Assembly (NCBI RefSeq): GCF_036850765.1
Contig: NC_089492.1
Location: 168,638,296 to 168,702,295, forward strand
Length of the DNA: 64,000 nucleotides
Direction of reading: 5' to 3'
Origin: Saccopteryx bilineata
Taxonomy: Eukaryota; Chordata; Mammalia; Chiroptera; Emballonuridae
Translations under genes and position numbers: made by a program
Notes under the pieces: model-generated
The model's input: the letters and a program-made list of their open reading frames with translations, nothing else
The model's database searches: none
What the model was told of the DNA's origin: nothing
Shown here: positions 11,502 to 21,846 of the stretch, one piece after another
Layout: each line of letters begins with the position of its first letter
Numbering within the stretch: position 1 is the stretch's first letter

Positions 11502-11883
11502 ATCTGACAAGGCAGTGGTGCAGTGGATAGAGCATTGGACTGGGATGCTGAGGACCCAGGTTCAAGACCCCAAGGTTGCCAGCTTGAGCGTGGACTCATC
11601 TGGTTTGAGCAAAAGCTCACCAGCTTGGACCTAAGGTCGCTGGCTCAAACAAGGGGTTACTCCATCTGCTGAAGGCCTGCGGTCAAGGCACATATGAGAG
11701 AGCAATCAATGAACAACTAAGGTGTCACAATGAGCAACGAAAAACTAATGATTGATGCTTCTCATCTCTCCGTTCCTGTCTGTCCCTGTCTATTCCTCTC
11801 TCATCTGTCCCTGTCTATCCCTCTTTCTGACTCTCTCTGTCTCTGTAAAAAAAATAATAATAATAAAATAAAATATAAAAAAA
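11502..11883 (+). mobile_element. Family 2 SINE nested in the family 4 SINE
   Basis: Starts TGACAAGGCAGTGGTGCAGT and ends in an A-rich tail. The host SINE sequence AACCATC occurs at both junctions as a short target duplication. Confidence 0.8.
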
Positions 11884-11965
11884 GAATTAACCATCGAATG
11901 CATAAATAAGTGGAATAACAAATTGATGTTTTGTTTTCAAAAAAATCAATAAATTTAAAAACATC
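11884..11965 (+). mobile_element. Family 4 SINE, right part
   Basis: Continuation AACCATCGAATGCATAAATA, then ATTGATGTTTTG and an AATCAATAAATTTAAAAA tail, completing the element begun at 11409. Confidence 0.7.
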
Positions 11966-12023
11966 AAATCTCATTTTGGCACACTGGCATAAAGCTGATA
12001 AATACTGTATTAAGATCCTTCCC

Positions 12024-12401
12024 AAGCCCTGGCTGGTTGGTTCAGTGGTAGAGTGTCAGCCCAGTGTGTGGAAGTCCTGGGTTTGATTCCCAGTCAGGGC
12101 ACACAGGAGAAGCACCCACCTGCTTCTCCACCCTTCCCCCTCTCCTTTCTCTCTGTCTCTCTCTTCCCCTCCCACAGCCAAGGCTCCACTGGAGCAAAGT
12201 TGGCCCCAGATGCTGAGATTGCCTTCATGACCTCTGCCTTAGATGCTAGAATGACTCTGGTTGCAGCTGAGCAATGCTCCAGATGGGCCGAGCATCGCCC
12301 CCTGGTGGACATGCCTGGTGGGTCCCAGTCCGGCACATGCAGGAGTCTGTCTCTCTGCCCCCTTCCTGCTTCTCACTTCCAAAAAATACAAAAAAAAAAA
12401 A
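12024..12401 (+). mobile_element. Family 1 SINE
   Basis: Full-length forward copy with an A tail. The repeat ATCCTTCCC flanks it (about 12015-12023 and 12402-12410). Confidence 0.9.
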
Positions 12402-12812
12402 ATCCTTCCCCTAAGAGTTCCCCTAAACTCCTAGCCTTTGAAATGCTCAAGACCAAGGCCCCAGCACACTTCTCTCTCTCAGGAGCATTCCTGTGCCTTT
12501 CTCTTGTCCTCTTCATTCTCCCAGGAACATTACCTTCATCTTTCTCACACCTAAGCTCTAAGGGCTCTTCGTTTGCTCTGTAAGCTTTTTCCTGAGTCTA
12601 CACCACCCTGCTGGCTTACTTTTACTACCTCTTTAACTTTATAAACTTTCTCTTATAATTTCAGTTCTTGGATTTGAATTCTTTTCTTTTTTTTTTTTTT
12701 CTTTTTTTTTTGCCAAACTCAAGAACTGAGACCTAATTTTACTGCCAACATTGTCAGTAACAAGAAGAAAAGAAAAACACCAAAATGTCCCTTGGGTTTT
12801 GACAAAGGTATC

Positions 12813-13372
12813 TGTTGGGCAAATGAGTTTGTAAAATCTGTATTTTCTGGTTTGCTCACTTTTATTGTTAAAAATGGCGCTGCCCATGTGAGTGGCTGTT
12901 GCCCAGGTGATGCTGTTAATTGCTTTCTGCTTGGGAAGGGGCTTGGTTATGCTAATGTGTGCTGGAGGGGGGCTTTAACGCCAAAAAGTTTTAAAAGGAA
13001 GAGCTAGGAGGTTATTTTGGGAAAAGACCACAGTGTTGCAGGGAGAGAGGCCACATGGTGGCAAAGAGGAAGCACAAGATGGAGGGGGAGCTAAACGGGA
13101 ACAGAGGTGAGGGGCTTTGTAAGCTCCGCTGAACTGGTGAAGTGGGAGCCTTTGATTCTAGGAAAAACTGGAAAGATTCTCCTGGTTGTGGAACAGAACA
13201 TGTGAGTGGGTTTTGGTGCCTCGTGTGTTTGTGTTTTACTCGTTGACCAGTCTAGAATAAAGGATGGCCCATCAGTTCTTGGCTCCATTGTTTCATTACC
13301 ATCTGTCCAAATCAAATGTGAACCTGCATAGGCCAGGCCGCTGTGGTGGTGGCCACGACTACCAGCCATACA
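12813..13372 (+). repeat. Solo LTR of an endogenous retrovirus
   Basis: A 560-bp element that starts TGTTGGGC and ends CATACA, flanked by the perfect 5-bp duplication GTATC (12808-12812 and 13373-13377). It contains AGTCTAGAATAAAGG, a polyadenylation-signal region, followed by TTGGCTCCATTGTTT. The TG...CA ends and 5-bp repeat fit a retroviral LTR left by recombination. A deleted copy of the same family is at 15415, and a related R-U5 part at about 52,200-52,440. Confidence 0.85.
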
Positions 13373-13377
13373 GTATC

Positions 13378-13533
13378 CCCTGACAAGATGTGATTGTTAA
13401 TTAGGACAAAACTGAAAAGTAGAAGTCAAGTAAATCCCCCAAAGGGTGCCTGGGAACTGAGTGAAACTTCTTCACTGAAGCCAAGGATGATAAGAAGGGA
13501 TCAGCTCAGAAATCTGGACCTGACCTTCCAGTT
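13378..13533. other. Intergenic spacer
   Basis: Short unrecognised segment between the solo LTR and the next SINE. Confidence 0.4.
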
Positions 13534-13546
13534 AAGAAGCCACTGA

Positions 13547-13928
13547 GAGCCCTGGCCGGTTGGCTCAGTGGTAGAGCATTGGCCCGGCATGTGGAAGTCC
13601 CAGGTTCAATTCCCGGTCAGGGCACACAGGAGAAGCACCCAACTGCTTCTCCACCCCTCCTCCACTCCTTCCTCTCTATCTCTCTCTTCCCCTCCCGCAG
13701 CCAAGGCTCCATTGGAGCAAAGTTGGCCCAGGCGCTGAAGATGGCTCCATGGCTTCTGCCTCAGGCACTAGAATGGCTCCAGCCACAATGGAGCAACGTC
13801 CCAGATGGGCAGAGCATCACCCCCTGGTGGGCATGCAGGGTGGATCCCAGTCAGGTTCATGCAGGAGTCTGTCTGACTGCCTCCCTGCTTCTAACTTCAG
13901 AAAAATACAAAAAAAAAAAAAAAAAAAA
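13547..13928 (+). mobile_element. Family 1 SINE
   Basis: Full-length copy with an A tail and a 13-bp target duplication AAGAAGCCACTGA at 13534-13546 and 13929-13941. Confidence 0.92.
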
Positions 13929-13941
13929 AAGAAGCCACTGA

Positions 13942-14399
13942 AAGCTCTGAGATAGGACAAACAGGACCTCTCACCCAGGGCTCAGCAGTGGCTGTGCTTC
14001 AGAACTGGAAGGCCACTGATAAGTATCTTCTGAGTAAAACTGAAGAAGGAAGTCAGATATAATTAGGAGGATTTGAGTGCATCAGAGACAGAGCCCTCAT
14101 TGTTTTAAGAAAATAATCCTTTCAGAAACGTGCAGTGGGCACCTCCCCTTCTCAGACATATTGCCAGACCCTGGAATTGCAAAGATGAATGGGATATGGC
14201 CCTGCCTTGAAAAAATCACAGGTAGAAAAAATAGGCACAAAGTGTAGTGAGAGTCATGGTGGGGACAGTGGGGATTCACAGAATGAAGGATCACTTCCTC
14301 AAGGAGAGTAGGTATTGAAAAAGTCCCACAGAACAGCTATTGCTCAATTGCATTTGGAAAATGAATATTTGCCACAAGGTCAGGGAAGGAAGGCATGTC
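13942..14399. other. Intergenic sequence, nothing recognised
   Basis: No gene or repeat family recognised. Confidence 0.4.
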
Positions 14400-14670
14400 T
14401 GATAAATAGATCAGCGGGTATGACTTTGTGGTTTAGGGCATGCCTCTGGAGATGGACAACTACATCAAATGACAGTTCCTGTCACTAACTAGCTGTGCAA
14501 CCTTGACCTTGGTCAAGATCAGAATCTCAGTGAGTCTCAGTCTACTCAACTATAAAATTGGGATAATCATAGCACCTTTTTAATAGTACTACTCAGTGTT
14601 TTATATATTTAATTACAGTACTTGGGACACACATAAGCACTCAGTAAATGTCAGCTATTATTACTAAATG
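14400..14670 (+). repeat. MIR (mammalian-wide interspersed repeat)
   Basis: The diagnostic order is visible: CACTAACTAGCTGTGCAACC, then CAGTGAGTCTCAGT, then AAAATTGGGATAATCATAGC and AAGCACTCAGTAAATGTCAG. This is an ancient repeat shared among mammals. Confidence 0.8.
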
Positions 14671-15150
14671 TACAAAAGTTCCTGGAGGTGAAACAATTCA
14701 CATGCACACTCACCAATATTTTAAACATTAATAACTCCAGGTCTTGGCCCACATATGTCTTTCAAGTGGCAACTGTTATAATTTCCTCTGGGATTATCCA
14801 ACGCTAGTGCTGGGCACTCCTGTGACACCTCTCTTCTCTGCCTGAAATTCTGAAATTGCTTTCAGATTGAGGAGACTGAAGGACCTATCCTAGCAGTCTC
14901 TGAAGCACAGGAGGGTATGCAAGAGCAGAAGCCACTGAACTAATTTCTATTCTCTATACCCAGAAAAGGAGGATATTAAGTCACATATGGTGACCTATCC
15001 ACACTGAACTCTTCTGAAAACAGACCTTACTCAATTTGGTTATATGTAACTAGTACGTTCTTCTTGGTAAATGCCAGTAGCCACTGGTTTGAGATAGGTA
15101 AAGGGATGTAGGTTCCTCCCCTCCCCATACATTCAAGAAAGGCAATATCT
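14671..15150. other. Intergenic sequence, nothing recognised
   Basis: No gene or repeat family recognised. Confidence 0.4.
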
Positions 15151-15154
15151 TACA

Positions 15155-15780
15155 CAGTGGTACCTTAACATACAAACACTTTAAATCACAAGCAATTTGA
15201 GAGACAAACAGTCACTCACAGGATTTTTTTGCTTTAAGTCACGAGCGAATATTTAAATCACAAGCTTCCACCACCCTCCACTAGATAGCCTGCTGAACAT
15301 TCTGAAAAGGAAGAAGGAACGAAGTTCCATGAAAAGGCTTTTGTTGAAATGGCCTCAACGTGAAAGCGAGGAAAGTGTGGTGAAAAGCCAAAAATCAGTG
15401 AAGAAAATGATGATTGTTGGGCAAATGAGTTTGTAAAGTTTGTATTTTCTGAGTTTGCTCACTTTTATTGTTAAAAATGGCATTGAGCAGCTGTCTGTGA
15501 TATTGCTAATTACCTTCCTGCTTGGGAAGAGCATTGTTATGCTAATGTTGCTGGAGGAGAGGTTTTTGCACCAAAAAGTTTTGAAAAGAGCAGAGAAGGA
15601 GAAGGAGAAGGAGAAGGAAGCCATACAATGATGATTAAGCAAAGTAAATAATAGCAATTAAGTTTAGCGATAAAATTACATGTTATACATAGTGTGTAAG
15701 TTAAATTTTGCAATTAAATGTAGTGTTAAGTGTGTAGAGAGTAAGTTATGTTAAGCAATAGTGCACTTAATAAAAACCTC
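15155..15780 (+). mobile_element. Tigger/pogo-like DNA transposon remnant
   Basis: Begins CAGTGGTACCTTAACATACA, then AAATCACAAGCAATTTGAG, which resembles the ends of Tigger-type (pogo superfamily) elements. No transposase frame is left. The body is interrupted by an LTR at 15415-15627 and followed by a SINE at 15789. The right end is not resolved and may lie as far as about 16,270. Confidence 0.45.
15415..15627 (+). repeat. Solo LTR with large internal deletion, same family as 12813
   Basis: Starts TGTTGGGCAAATGAGTTTGT and ends AGCCATACA exactly like the LTR at 12813-13372, but is only 213 bp. The middle is missing and a GAAGGA-repeat tract stands near the break. The repeat ATGAT flanks it (15410-15414 and 15628-15632), so the ends are original and the loss happened internally. 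Confidence 0.75.
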
Positions 15781-15788
15781 CTCCGCCG

Positions 15789-16128
15789 CCTGACCAGGCA
15801 GTAGCACAGTGGATAGAGCATCAGACTGGGATGCTGAGGACCCAGGTTCGAGACCCTGAGGTTCCAGCTTGAGCACGGGCTCGTCTGGTTTGAGCAAAAG
15901 CTCACCAGCTTGGACCCAAGGTCACTGGCTCCAGCAAGGGGTTACTCAGTCTGCTGAAGGCCCGTGGTCAAGGCACATATGAGAAAGCAATCAATGAACA
16001 ATTAAGGTGTCGCAATGTGCAACGAAAAACTAATGATTGATGATTCTCATCTCTCTGTTCCTGTCTGCCTGTCCCTGTCTATTCCTCTCTGTGACTCTCT
16101 CTCTGTCTCTAAAAAAAGAAAAAGAAAA
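15789..16128 (+). mobile_element. Family 2 SINE
   Basis: Head CCTGACCAGGCAGTAGCACA, full body and A-rich tail. The flanks AAAACCTCCTCCGCC and GAAAACTTCCTCTGCC are a diverged target duplication. Confidence 0.88.
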
Positions 16129-16289
16129 CTTCCTCTGCCATTCTCCATTCTCCTCCCCCTCCGCCAGCATCTTCACCTGACCTTGAAGGTAAATGCACTT
16201 CATAAATCAGTTTATTTCTTTACATTCTCTTTTATTATGTATTATATATATATATGTATTTGTTATTTATAAAGTACATTTTCTTATTT

Positions 16290-16655
16290 AAAAGCATATA
16301 AAACATATGAGTGAAATTGCTGGGTCAAATGGAAATTTCGTTTAACTTTTTGAGGAACTGCCAAACTGTTTTCTACAGCAGTATATGAGGGTTCCAGTTT
16401 CTCTACATCTTACAAACACTTGTTATCATCTGTTTGATTATATCTATCCTAGTTGATGTAAAGTGGTATCTCATTATGGTTTTAATTTACATTTTCCTAA
16501 TGGCTAATGTCAAGTGTATTTTCAAGTGCTCATTGGCCATTTGTATATCTAAAGAAAACTGTCTATTCAGATACAGTGCCCATTTTTAAATTTGTCTCTT
16601 TTTCTTTTTGCGTTATAATAGTTCTTTATATATTCTAGATACAAATCTGAATTAA
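16290..16655 (-). mobile_element. Old L1 fragment (ORF2 3' part), left piece
   Basis: Antisense L1 text such as TTGAGGAACTGCCAAACTGT and GTGGTATCTCATTATGG. It is far more diverged than the L1 at 24069 and is interrupted at about 16655 by another repeat. Confidence 0.75.
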
Positions 16656-16987
16656 TCTGCTCAGGCTACCATAATACCATAGAAGGAGTGACTTAAAGAA
16701 CATAATTTCTTTTTCACAGTGTTAGAGGCTGAAGGTTCAAGATCAAGGTTTCATCCAGCAGGGTTGGTTTCTGGTGAGACCTCTCTCCTTGACTTGCAGA
16801 CAGTGTTTTCACATCCCTGGTGTTTCTTCCTCTACTTATAAGGACACGAGTCATATTAGATTAGGGCCCAAACTTTTGATCTCATTTAACCTTAATTATC
16901 TCATTAAAGGCCTTACCTCAAACATAGTCACACTGGGGGCTAGGGCTTCAAAATATGAATATTGGGGGAATGCAATTTAGTCCTTAA
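16655..16987 (+). repeat. Old interspersed repeat inserted in the L1
   Basis: Starts near CTGCTCAGGCTACCATAATA and includes GTTGGTTTCTGGTGAGACCT, TATAAGGACACGAGTCATAT and ATGCAATTTAGTCC. I recognise this as a common mammalian medium-reiteration repeat but cannot name the family securely. Confidence 0.55.
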
Positions 16988-17445
16988 GAAAATCAATTAT
17001 TAGCTATATGATTTGCAAAAATTGTCTCCCATTGTAAATGTCTTTTCCCTTTTATGATGGTGTCCTCTGAAGCACTAAAGTTTTTAATTTTGATGAAGTC
17101 CAGTTTATTGTTGTTGTTGCTTATACATTTAGTGTCTGTCATATATGAGAACTGCTGCCTAATTCAAGCTCAAGAAGATTTACACCTGTCCATGCTTCTA
17201 AGAGTTGTGTAGTTCTAACTCTTAGAGCTCTTTTTGATCCAGTTTGACTTAATTTTTGTATATGTTGTGAGGTGGAGATCCAACTTCATTCTTTCACAGG
17301 TAGATATCCAGTTTCCCCATCATCATTTGTTGGAAAGACCATTCTTTCTCCATTATGTTTTCTTGGCACACTTGTAGAAAGCCAATTGACCATAAAGATA
17401 AGAGTTTCTTTTTGAACTTTCAATTCTATTCCATTGATTTTTGTG
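16988..17445 (-). mobile_element. Old L1 fragment, right piece
   Basis: Continuation of the antisense L1: TCTCCCATTGTAAATGTCTT, TTTAATTTTGATGAAGTCCA and CATCATTTGTTGGAAAGACC correspond to the ORF2 C-terminal region seen at 25480-25800. Confidence 0.7.
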
Positions 17446-18236
17446 TTTATGCTTAACTCACTAATTTTATCTGAAACACTTGGTTTAATCCTGAGGTTGT
17501 GTGGGGGCCTGACTGAAAGACCCAGGATGCGGGCTCTAGTTAACAGCAGACTGCAGAGGCCACCCAGCTCCCATGCATTTCTGGGCTACTTGAAATGCAG
17601 CATGGAAAAAAGCATTGCAGCATGTCTCATCTTCCTCCAGCTCCTTTTGCTTTCTTCATCTTGGGAATCTCACTGCCTAAACCATCCCTTGCAGAGCAGG
17701 TAGGCTTTGACAGGTTGACTCACTTGTCAGATCATGTTCTAGGCACAGAGGACAGTGTAGTGACTTGATTTAAATCGTTAGATCCATCCTCCTCATCTTC
17801 ATATTTCCCTGTTGACAAGCAATACTTCAAGCCAGAACTGAGTGTCCAAAATTTCACCTTTCTTTGCCAACCCACCCCTGTGTATGTTACTTACAAAGAA
17901 ACCACAAAAATGGCTTACCAAGACGAAAGAATGTTAAAAAGTTAGACAATCCACAACCTGAGCCAGCTGTCTCCAGTATGTGAGGGCTGACTACTTATAA
18001 AGATTCAAGACTGTGAATTTACTAGAGTTTTAGAGTATTCTGATGTGTAGTACTTTAATGAAGCCCCTGCTTATCCATATTCTAAACCAAGAAGTCACAA
18101 GCTATCTAAATAATGTGCAATTTGGAAATAACATGCTTGTCCAAAGATGTCATTCTTCTGTATGTTCACCAAAATTCTAACCCTCACAATTTATCTTCAA
18201 TCACTAATATAAATAACTTCAAGAAAAGGCCAGACG
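17446..18236. other. Intergenic sequence, nothing recognised
   Basis: No gene or repeat family recognised. Confidence 0.4.
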
Positions 18237-18548
18237 GCCCTCACTGGTTTGCTCAGTGGATAGAGCATTGGCCTGGCATCCCAGATTCGATTCCCCAGTC
18301 ATAGCACACAGTAGAAGCAACCATCTGTTTCTCTTCCCCTCCCTCTCCCATTTTTCTCCCTCTTGCCCTCTCACAGCCAATGGTTTGATTAGCTTGATCA
18401 TCGGCCCTGGGCATTGATGATAGCTCAGTTGATTCAAGCACAGGCCCCACACGGGGGGGGGGGGGGGGGGGGGGGTAGATCCAGGTCAGGGCATATGCTG
18501 GAATCTGTCTCTATCTCCCCTCCTCTCACTTAAAAAAATAAAAATAAA
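18237..18548 (+). mobile_element. Family 1 SINE, older subfamily, with poly-G run
   Basis: Head GCCCTCACTGGTTTGCTCAG and an A-rich tail. A 23-base G homopolymer at 18453-18475 replaces the usual GGGTGGATCC approach sequence. Confidence 0.8.
18453..18475 (+). repeat. 23-G homopolymer
   Basis: Uninterrupted run of 23 G inside a family 1 SINE; long G tracts can form G-quadruplexes and are also prone to assembly length error. Confidence 0.9.
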
Positions 18549-18831
18549 GTCAGGCAAGCTTATAGGCAAAAGAGAAACAGAAACTCCCTAAAAAATGCTG
18601 TAGAACTGAATCTTCAAGATAGTTTTCCAATGTTACCTCAGATGATCTTATGTGAGGGCTTTTCCCATCAGAATTGTCTGAGGTGATGTCTTGTAAATAC
18701 TGGTAACACTTTTGCAAGCGTGTTTGTAGTTTTCATTACCAGAGGTTGGGCTTTAGCTTCTTTGACAATTTTGAAAATTACATTTTAATATTGCTGATAG
18801 GAATGCTATTTGTTTTTTCTTTATTTTATTT

Positions 18832-19182
18832 TTTTTTAGTGAACAAGAGAGAGAGAGAGGAAGGGAGAGAGATAAGAAGCATCAACTCATAGTTGCATCA
18901 CTTTAGTTGTTCATTGATTGCTTCTTATACATTCCTTGACTGGGGACTCCAGCTGAGCCAGTGACCCCTTATTCAAGCCAACAACCTTGGCCTCAAGCCA
19001 GTGACCCTCAAGCCGGCAACCATGAGGTCATGCCTATGATCCCATGCTCAAGCTGGTGAGCTCGCACTCAAGCGGGATGAACCTGTGCTCAAGCCAGCAA
19101 CCTTGGGGTTTTGAACCTGGGTCTTCAGCATCCCAGCATCCCATTGTGCACTCTATCGACTGCACAATGACCAGTTAGGCAG
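18832..19182 (-). mobile_element. Family 2 SINE
   Basis: Reverse copy: T-rich start, AGAAGCATCAACTCATAGTT, repeated CTCAAGCCAG units, and a head ending near ACCAGTTAGGCA. Confidence 0.82.
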
Positions 19183-19293
19183 GAAAGTTATTTCTTGAGT
19201 GTATTTTGTTTAACTAGACATCTACCACAATTGATTCCAGTACCCTCAAGAAAAAATAATAAGCTTAAAAAACAGAGCCAAAAAGGTTATGCT

Positions 19294-19520
19294 TGACCCT
19301 GGCCAGGTAGCTTGGTTGGTTAGAGTATTGTCCAGATACACCAAGGTTGTGGGTTTGATCCCTGGGTCCAGCTACACCAAGGTTGTGGGTTTGATCCCTG
19401 GTAAGGGCAAATACAAGAATCAACCAATGAATGGGTAGAACAATATATCACTGTTTCTCTTTCTCTTCCTTTCTTTCTTTCTTTCAAATTAATAATAAAA
19501 TATTAAATTGAATTTTAAAA
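19294..19520 (+). mobile_element. Family 4 SINE with internal tandem duplication
   Basis: Head ACCCTGGCCAGGTAGCTTGG. A segment of about 36 bp containing ACACCAAGGTTGTGGGTTTG is present twice in tandem (about 19333-19401), making this copy longer than others of the family. Confidence 0.8.
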
Positions 19521-19783
19521 AATTTTATGCTTGATACACAGAAATAAACTTCAAATGTGACCCCATATCTCCTGAATCACTGCTCTAGCATTCCTGGGTA
19601 GAAAGGGAGGGGCAGTCCTCAAAGTGAACCATGGGCCCTCCTAGGATGCCTGGGGAATTCTGAGAGGTCCTGGGCATGTAGAAGGAGAAATGAACTTTGG
19701 GATCTAGTTTTTCCTTTAGATGTCCCTGTCTTGATAAAACCATCATTATTTACCAGGGTAGAGATTGCTGGCTGTCCATCAAT

Positions 19784-20068
19784 GGCTCTGGCTGGTTTGC
19801 CCAGTGGGTAAAACATCGCTCTGCACGTAGACATCCTTGGTTCGATCCCTGGTCAGGGCACACATGAGAAGAGACCATCTGCTTCCCTTCCCCTCCCTCT
19901 TTTCATTCTCTCCCTCTTCTCCTCCTGCAGCCAGCAGCTCGATTGGTTCGAGCATCAGCTCTGGGCACTGAGGATTGGACCCAGATGGGGTCTCCAGGTG
20001 GATCCTGATTGGGATGGATATGGGAGTTTGTCTCACTATCTCCCCTCCTCTCACTTAAAAAAAAAAAA
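19784..20068 (+). mobile_element. Family 1 SINE, older subfamily
   Basis: Head GGCTCTGGCTGGTTTGCCCA, a shortened centre and an A tail at about 20055-20068. Confidence 0.82.
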
Positions 20069-20496
20069 TCTAGTCCTCCCTTCTTTGTGAAGTCAAGGCC
20101 AGAGCACGTTTTTCAGCCCCCCCTTTTAGCCTGGAGTGGCCATGAGACCAAGTACTCACCAATGAAAGTGAGAGGAAGTGATGGGGCCATTTCCAGCCTG
20201 GTTTGTGAGGCCTGCATGAGTACTTGTTTCTGCCCTTTGCCCCTTGCTTTTTGCTGGATGATACCAACCAAGGCCTCTTTGGAAGCCGGCAGTGAGAAAT
20301 CCAGGTGACCATTAGCCCTGAATGACTGTGTGGAGCAGAGTACTTGCTGAACCCTCTGTGGAACTATTAGAATTTCTTACTTTATCAGCCACTGCATGAT
20401 TGTGTCACTGGAACAGGCTGGGATTCATGTTGTCTTTTGCCCTTTTTTTGCAAATTTCACAAGAGACAGTGACTGATTAGGTATAAGAGTGTTTTT

Positions 20497-20540
20497 TTAT
20501 TTTATTTTTTTAAAGATTTTATTTATTCATTATAGAGGGG

Positions 20541-20587
<47 letters not shown>

Positions 20588-20709
20588 GGGGAGGAGCAGG
20601 AAGCATCAACTCCCATATGTGCCTTGACCAGGCAAGCCCAAGATTTTGAACCGGCAACGTCAGCGTTTCCAGGTTGACACTTTATCCACTGCGCCACCAC
20701 AGGTCAGGC
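20497..20709 (-). mobile_element. Family 3 SINE with long GA microsatellite
   Basis: Reverse copy flanked by the perfect 15-bp duplication TATAAGAGTGTTTTT (20482-20496 and 20710-20724). The GA dinucleotide run at about 20543-20584 is expanded. Confidence 0.92.
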
Positions 20710-20783
20710 TATAAGAGTGTTTTTAATTCAAATTGCAGCTACTTGAGAAGGCAGGGGGCTCCTGTCCAAAAGAACTGCCTTAA

Positions 20784-21842
20784 CCCTTAGTATGAACATT
20801 AATGTATATCTTTGTACCTCCTGACCATTCAGAGTATGGTTGTACATGTACGTCTTTAAACTTTGAATATAAAAGAGGGTGAATGCATCTCAAGACATAC
20901 TACAATCACATTAGCTCAAAGATGACATGACGAAAGAGAGGTCAACGTGCTAACTACAATTCATGAGGACTTGATGATTGAAACTGGCAAAAGTGATTGC
21001 ACTACTGGGCAAAGCATTACCAAGCCACTAAGTGTGGTTAGGTATAATGAGAACATGGGTTTGATTGACAAGGCTAATATGCAAATAAGTTTTACAGGAA
21101 ATGTAAGAAAAACCGTGAAATGGTATATAAAACATTTTTTCATGAAACTGAGATTGCTGTTTTGAACTCATACATTGTGTATGAGATGAAGACTGGAAGA
21201 AGACCACAGTATACGACTTCAGACTGAAGCTCACTGACCAGCTTTTGGAGGAGTTTGTGAAAGAGAGGAAATCACCCAGAGGAGGCTGACCATCGTCAGT
21301 AGGAGACAGCCTTCATCTTTCAGGGCATCACTTCCGAAAGCCAGTCCCTGCAACAGCTTCAAAGGATAAGCCACAATGAAAATGCTTCGTATGTCAGCAC
21401 ACTACAAGAAGGGAGCGTAAATGGAGGGACACAAGGCTGATGTGCATTAAATGTAACAAACCACTTTGCCTGCATCCATGTTTTGAGGAATACCACAGTT
21501 TGAAAATATTTTAAAAGTAAGGAATAAATAAAAATGCCCATAAATTGTCCTAGGAATATCATAATATGTGAGTACATATTTGAGATTCTGCTAATAACAA
21601 TACTTTTTTATTTACAGATGGGAGGTACATGAGAATTGCATGAGATAACAAATTTTTTTTCTTAAAAATGTGTAAGGCAACATTAAAAAAAGGCAAATGT
21701 ACGTTCTTGTTTCCATAAATTTGTTATCAAACAAACATTATTTTAAGTTAATAAAACTGTAACTGTAACTAATTTCATTTTTTGAAAAAAAAAAAAAATT
21801 CACTCCCAGGGATGAGCATGAAAAAACTCACTACTCAAAGGG
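20784..21842 (+). mobile_element. piggyBac-superfamily transposon, internally deleted
   Basis: Flanked by TTAA on both sides (20780-20783 and 21843-21846), the piggyBac target site. The left end reads CCCTTAGTATGAAC and the right end, reversed, CCCTTTGAGTAGTGAG. It carries only the C-terminal part of a transposase frame, so it is probably nonautonomous. Its right end is nearly the same as the end of the short MITE at 47645-47724. Confidence 0.85.
20899..21512 (+). pseudogene. piggyBac transposase, C-terminal remnant
   Basis: The open part 20947-21165 encodes a segment with RYNENMGLID, which fits the conserved region around the last catalytic aspartate in piggyBac transposases, then KTVKWYIKHFF. 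After a stop the translation resumes in other frames with a tyrosine/lysine-rich stretch. It ends in a cysteine-rich segment (about 21395-21490) with C-x2-C and HPCF-type motifs, matching the C-terminal zinc-binding domain of the family. The N-terminal domain and the first catalytic aspartates are missing. Stops and frameshifts make it a pseudogene. Confidence 0.8.
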
Positions 21843-21846
21843 TTAA

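Noticed and set aside
20489..20677. Open frame with long RE repeats
   Set aside because: Translation of the GA microsatellite in a SINE.
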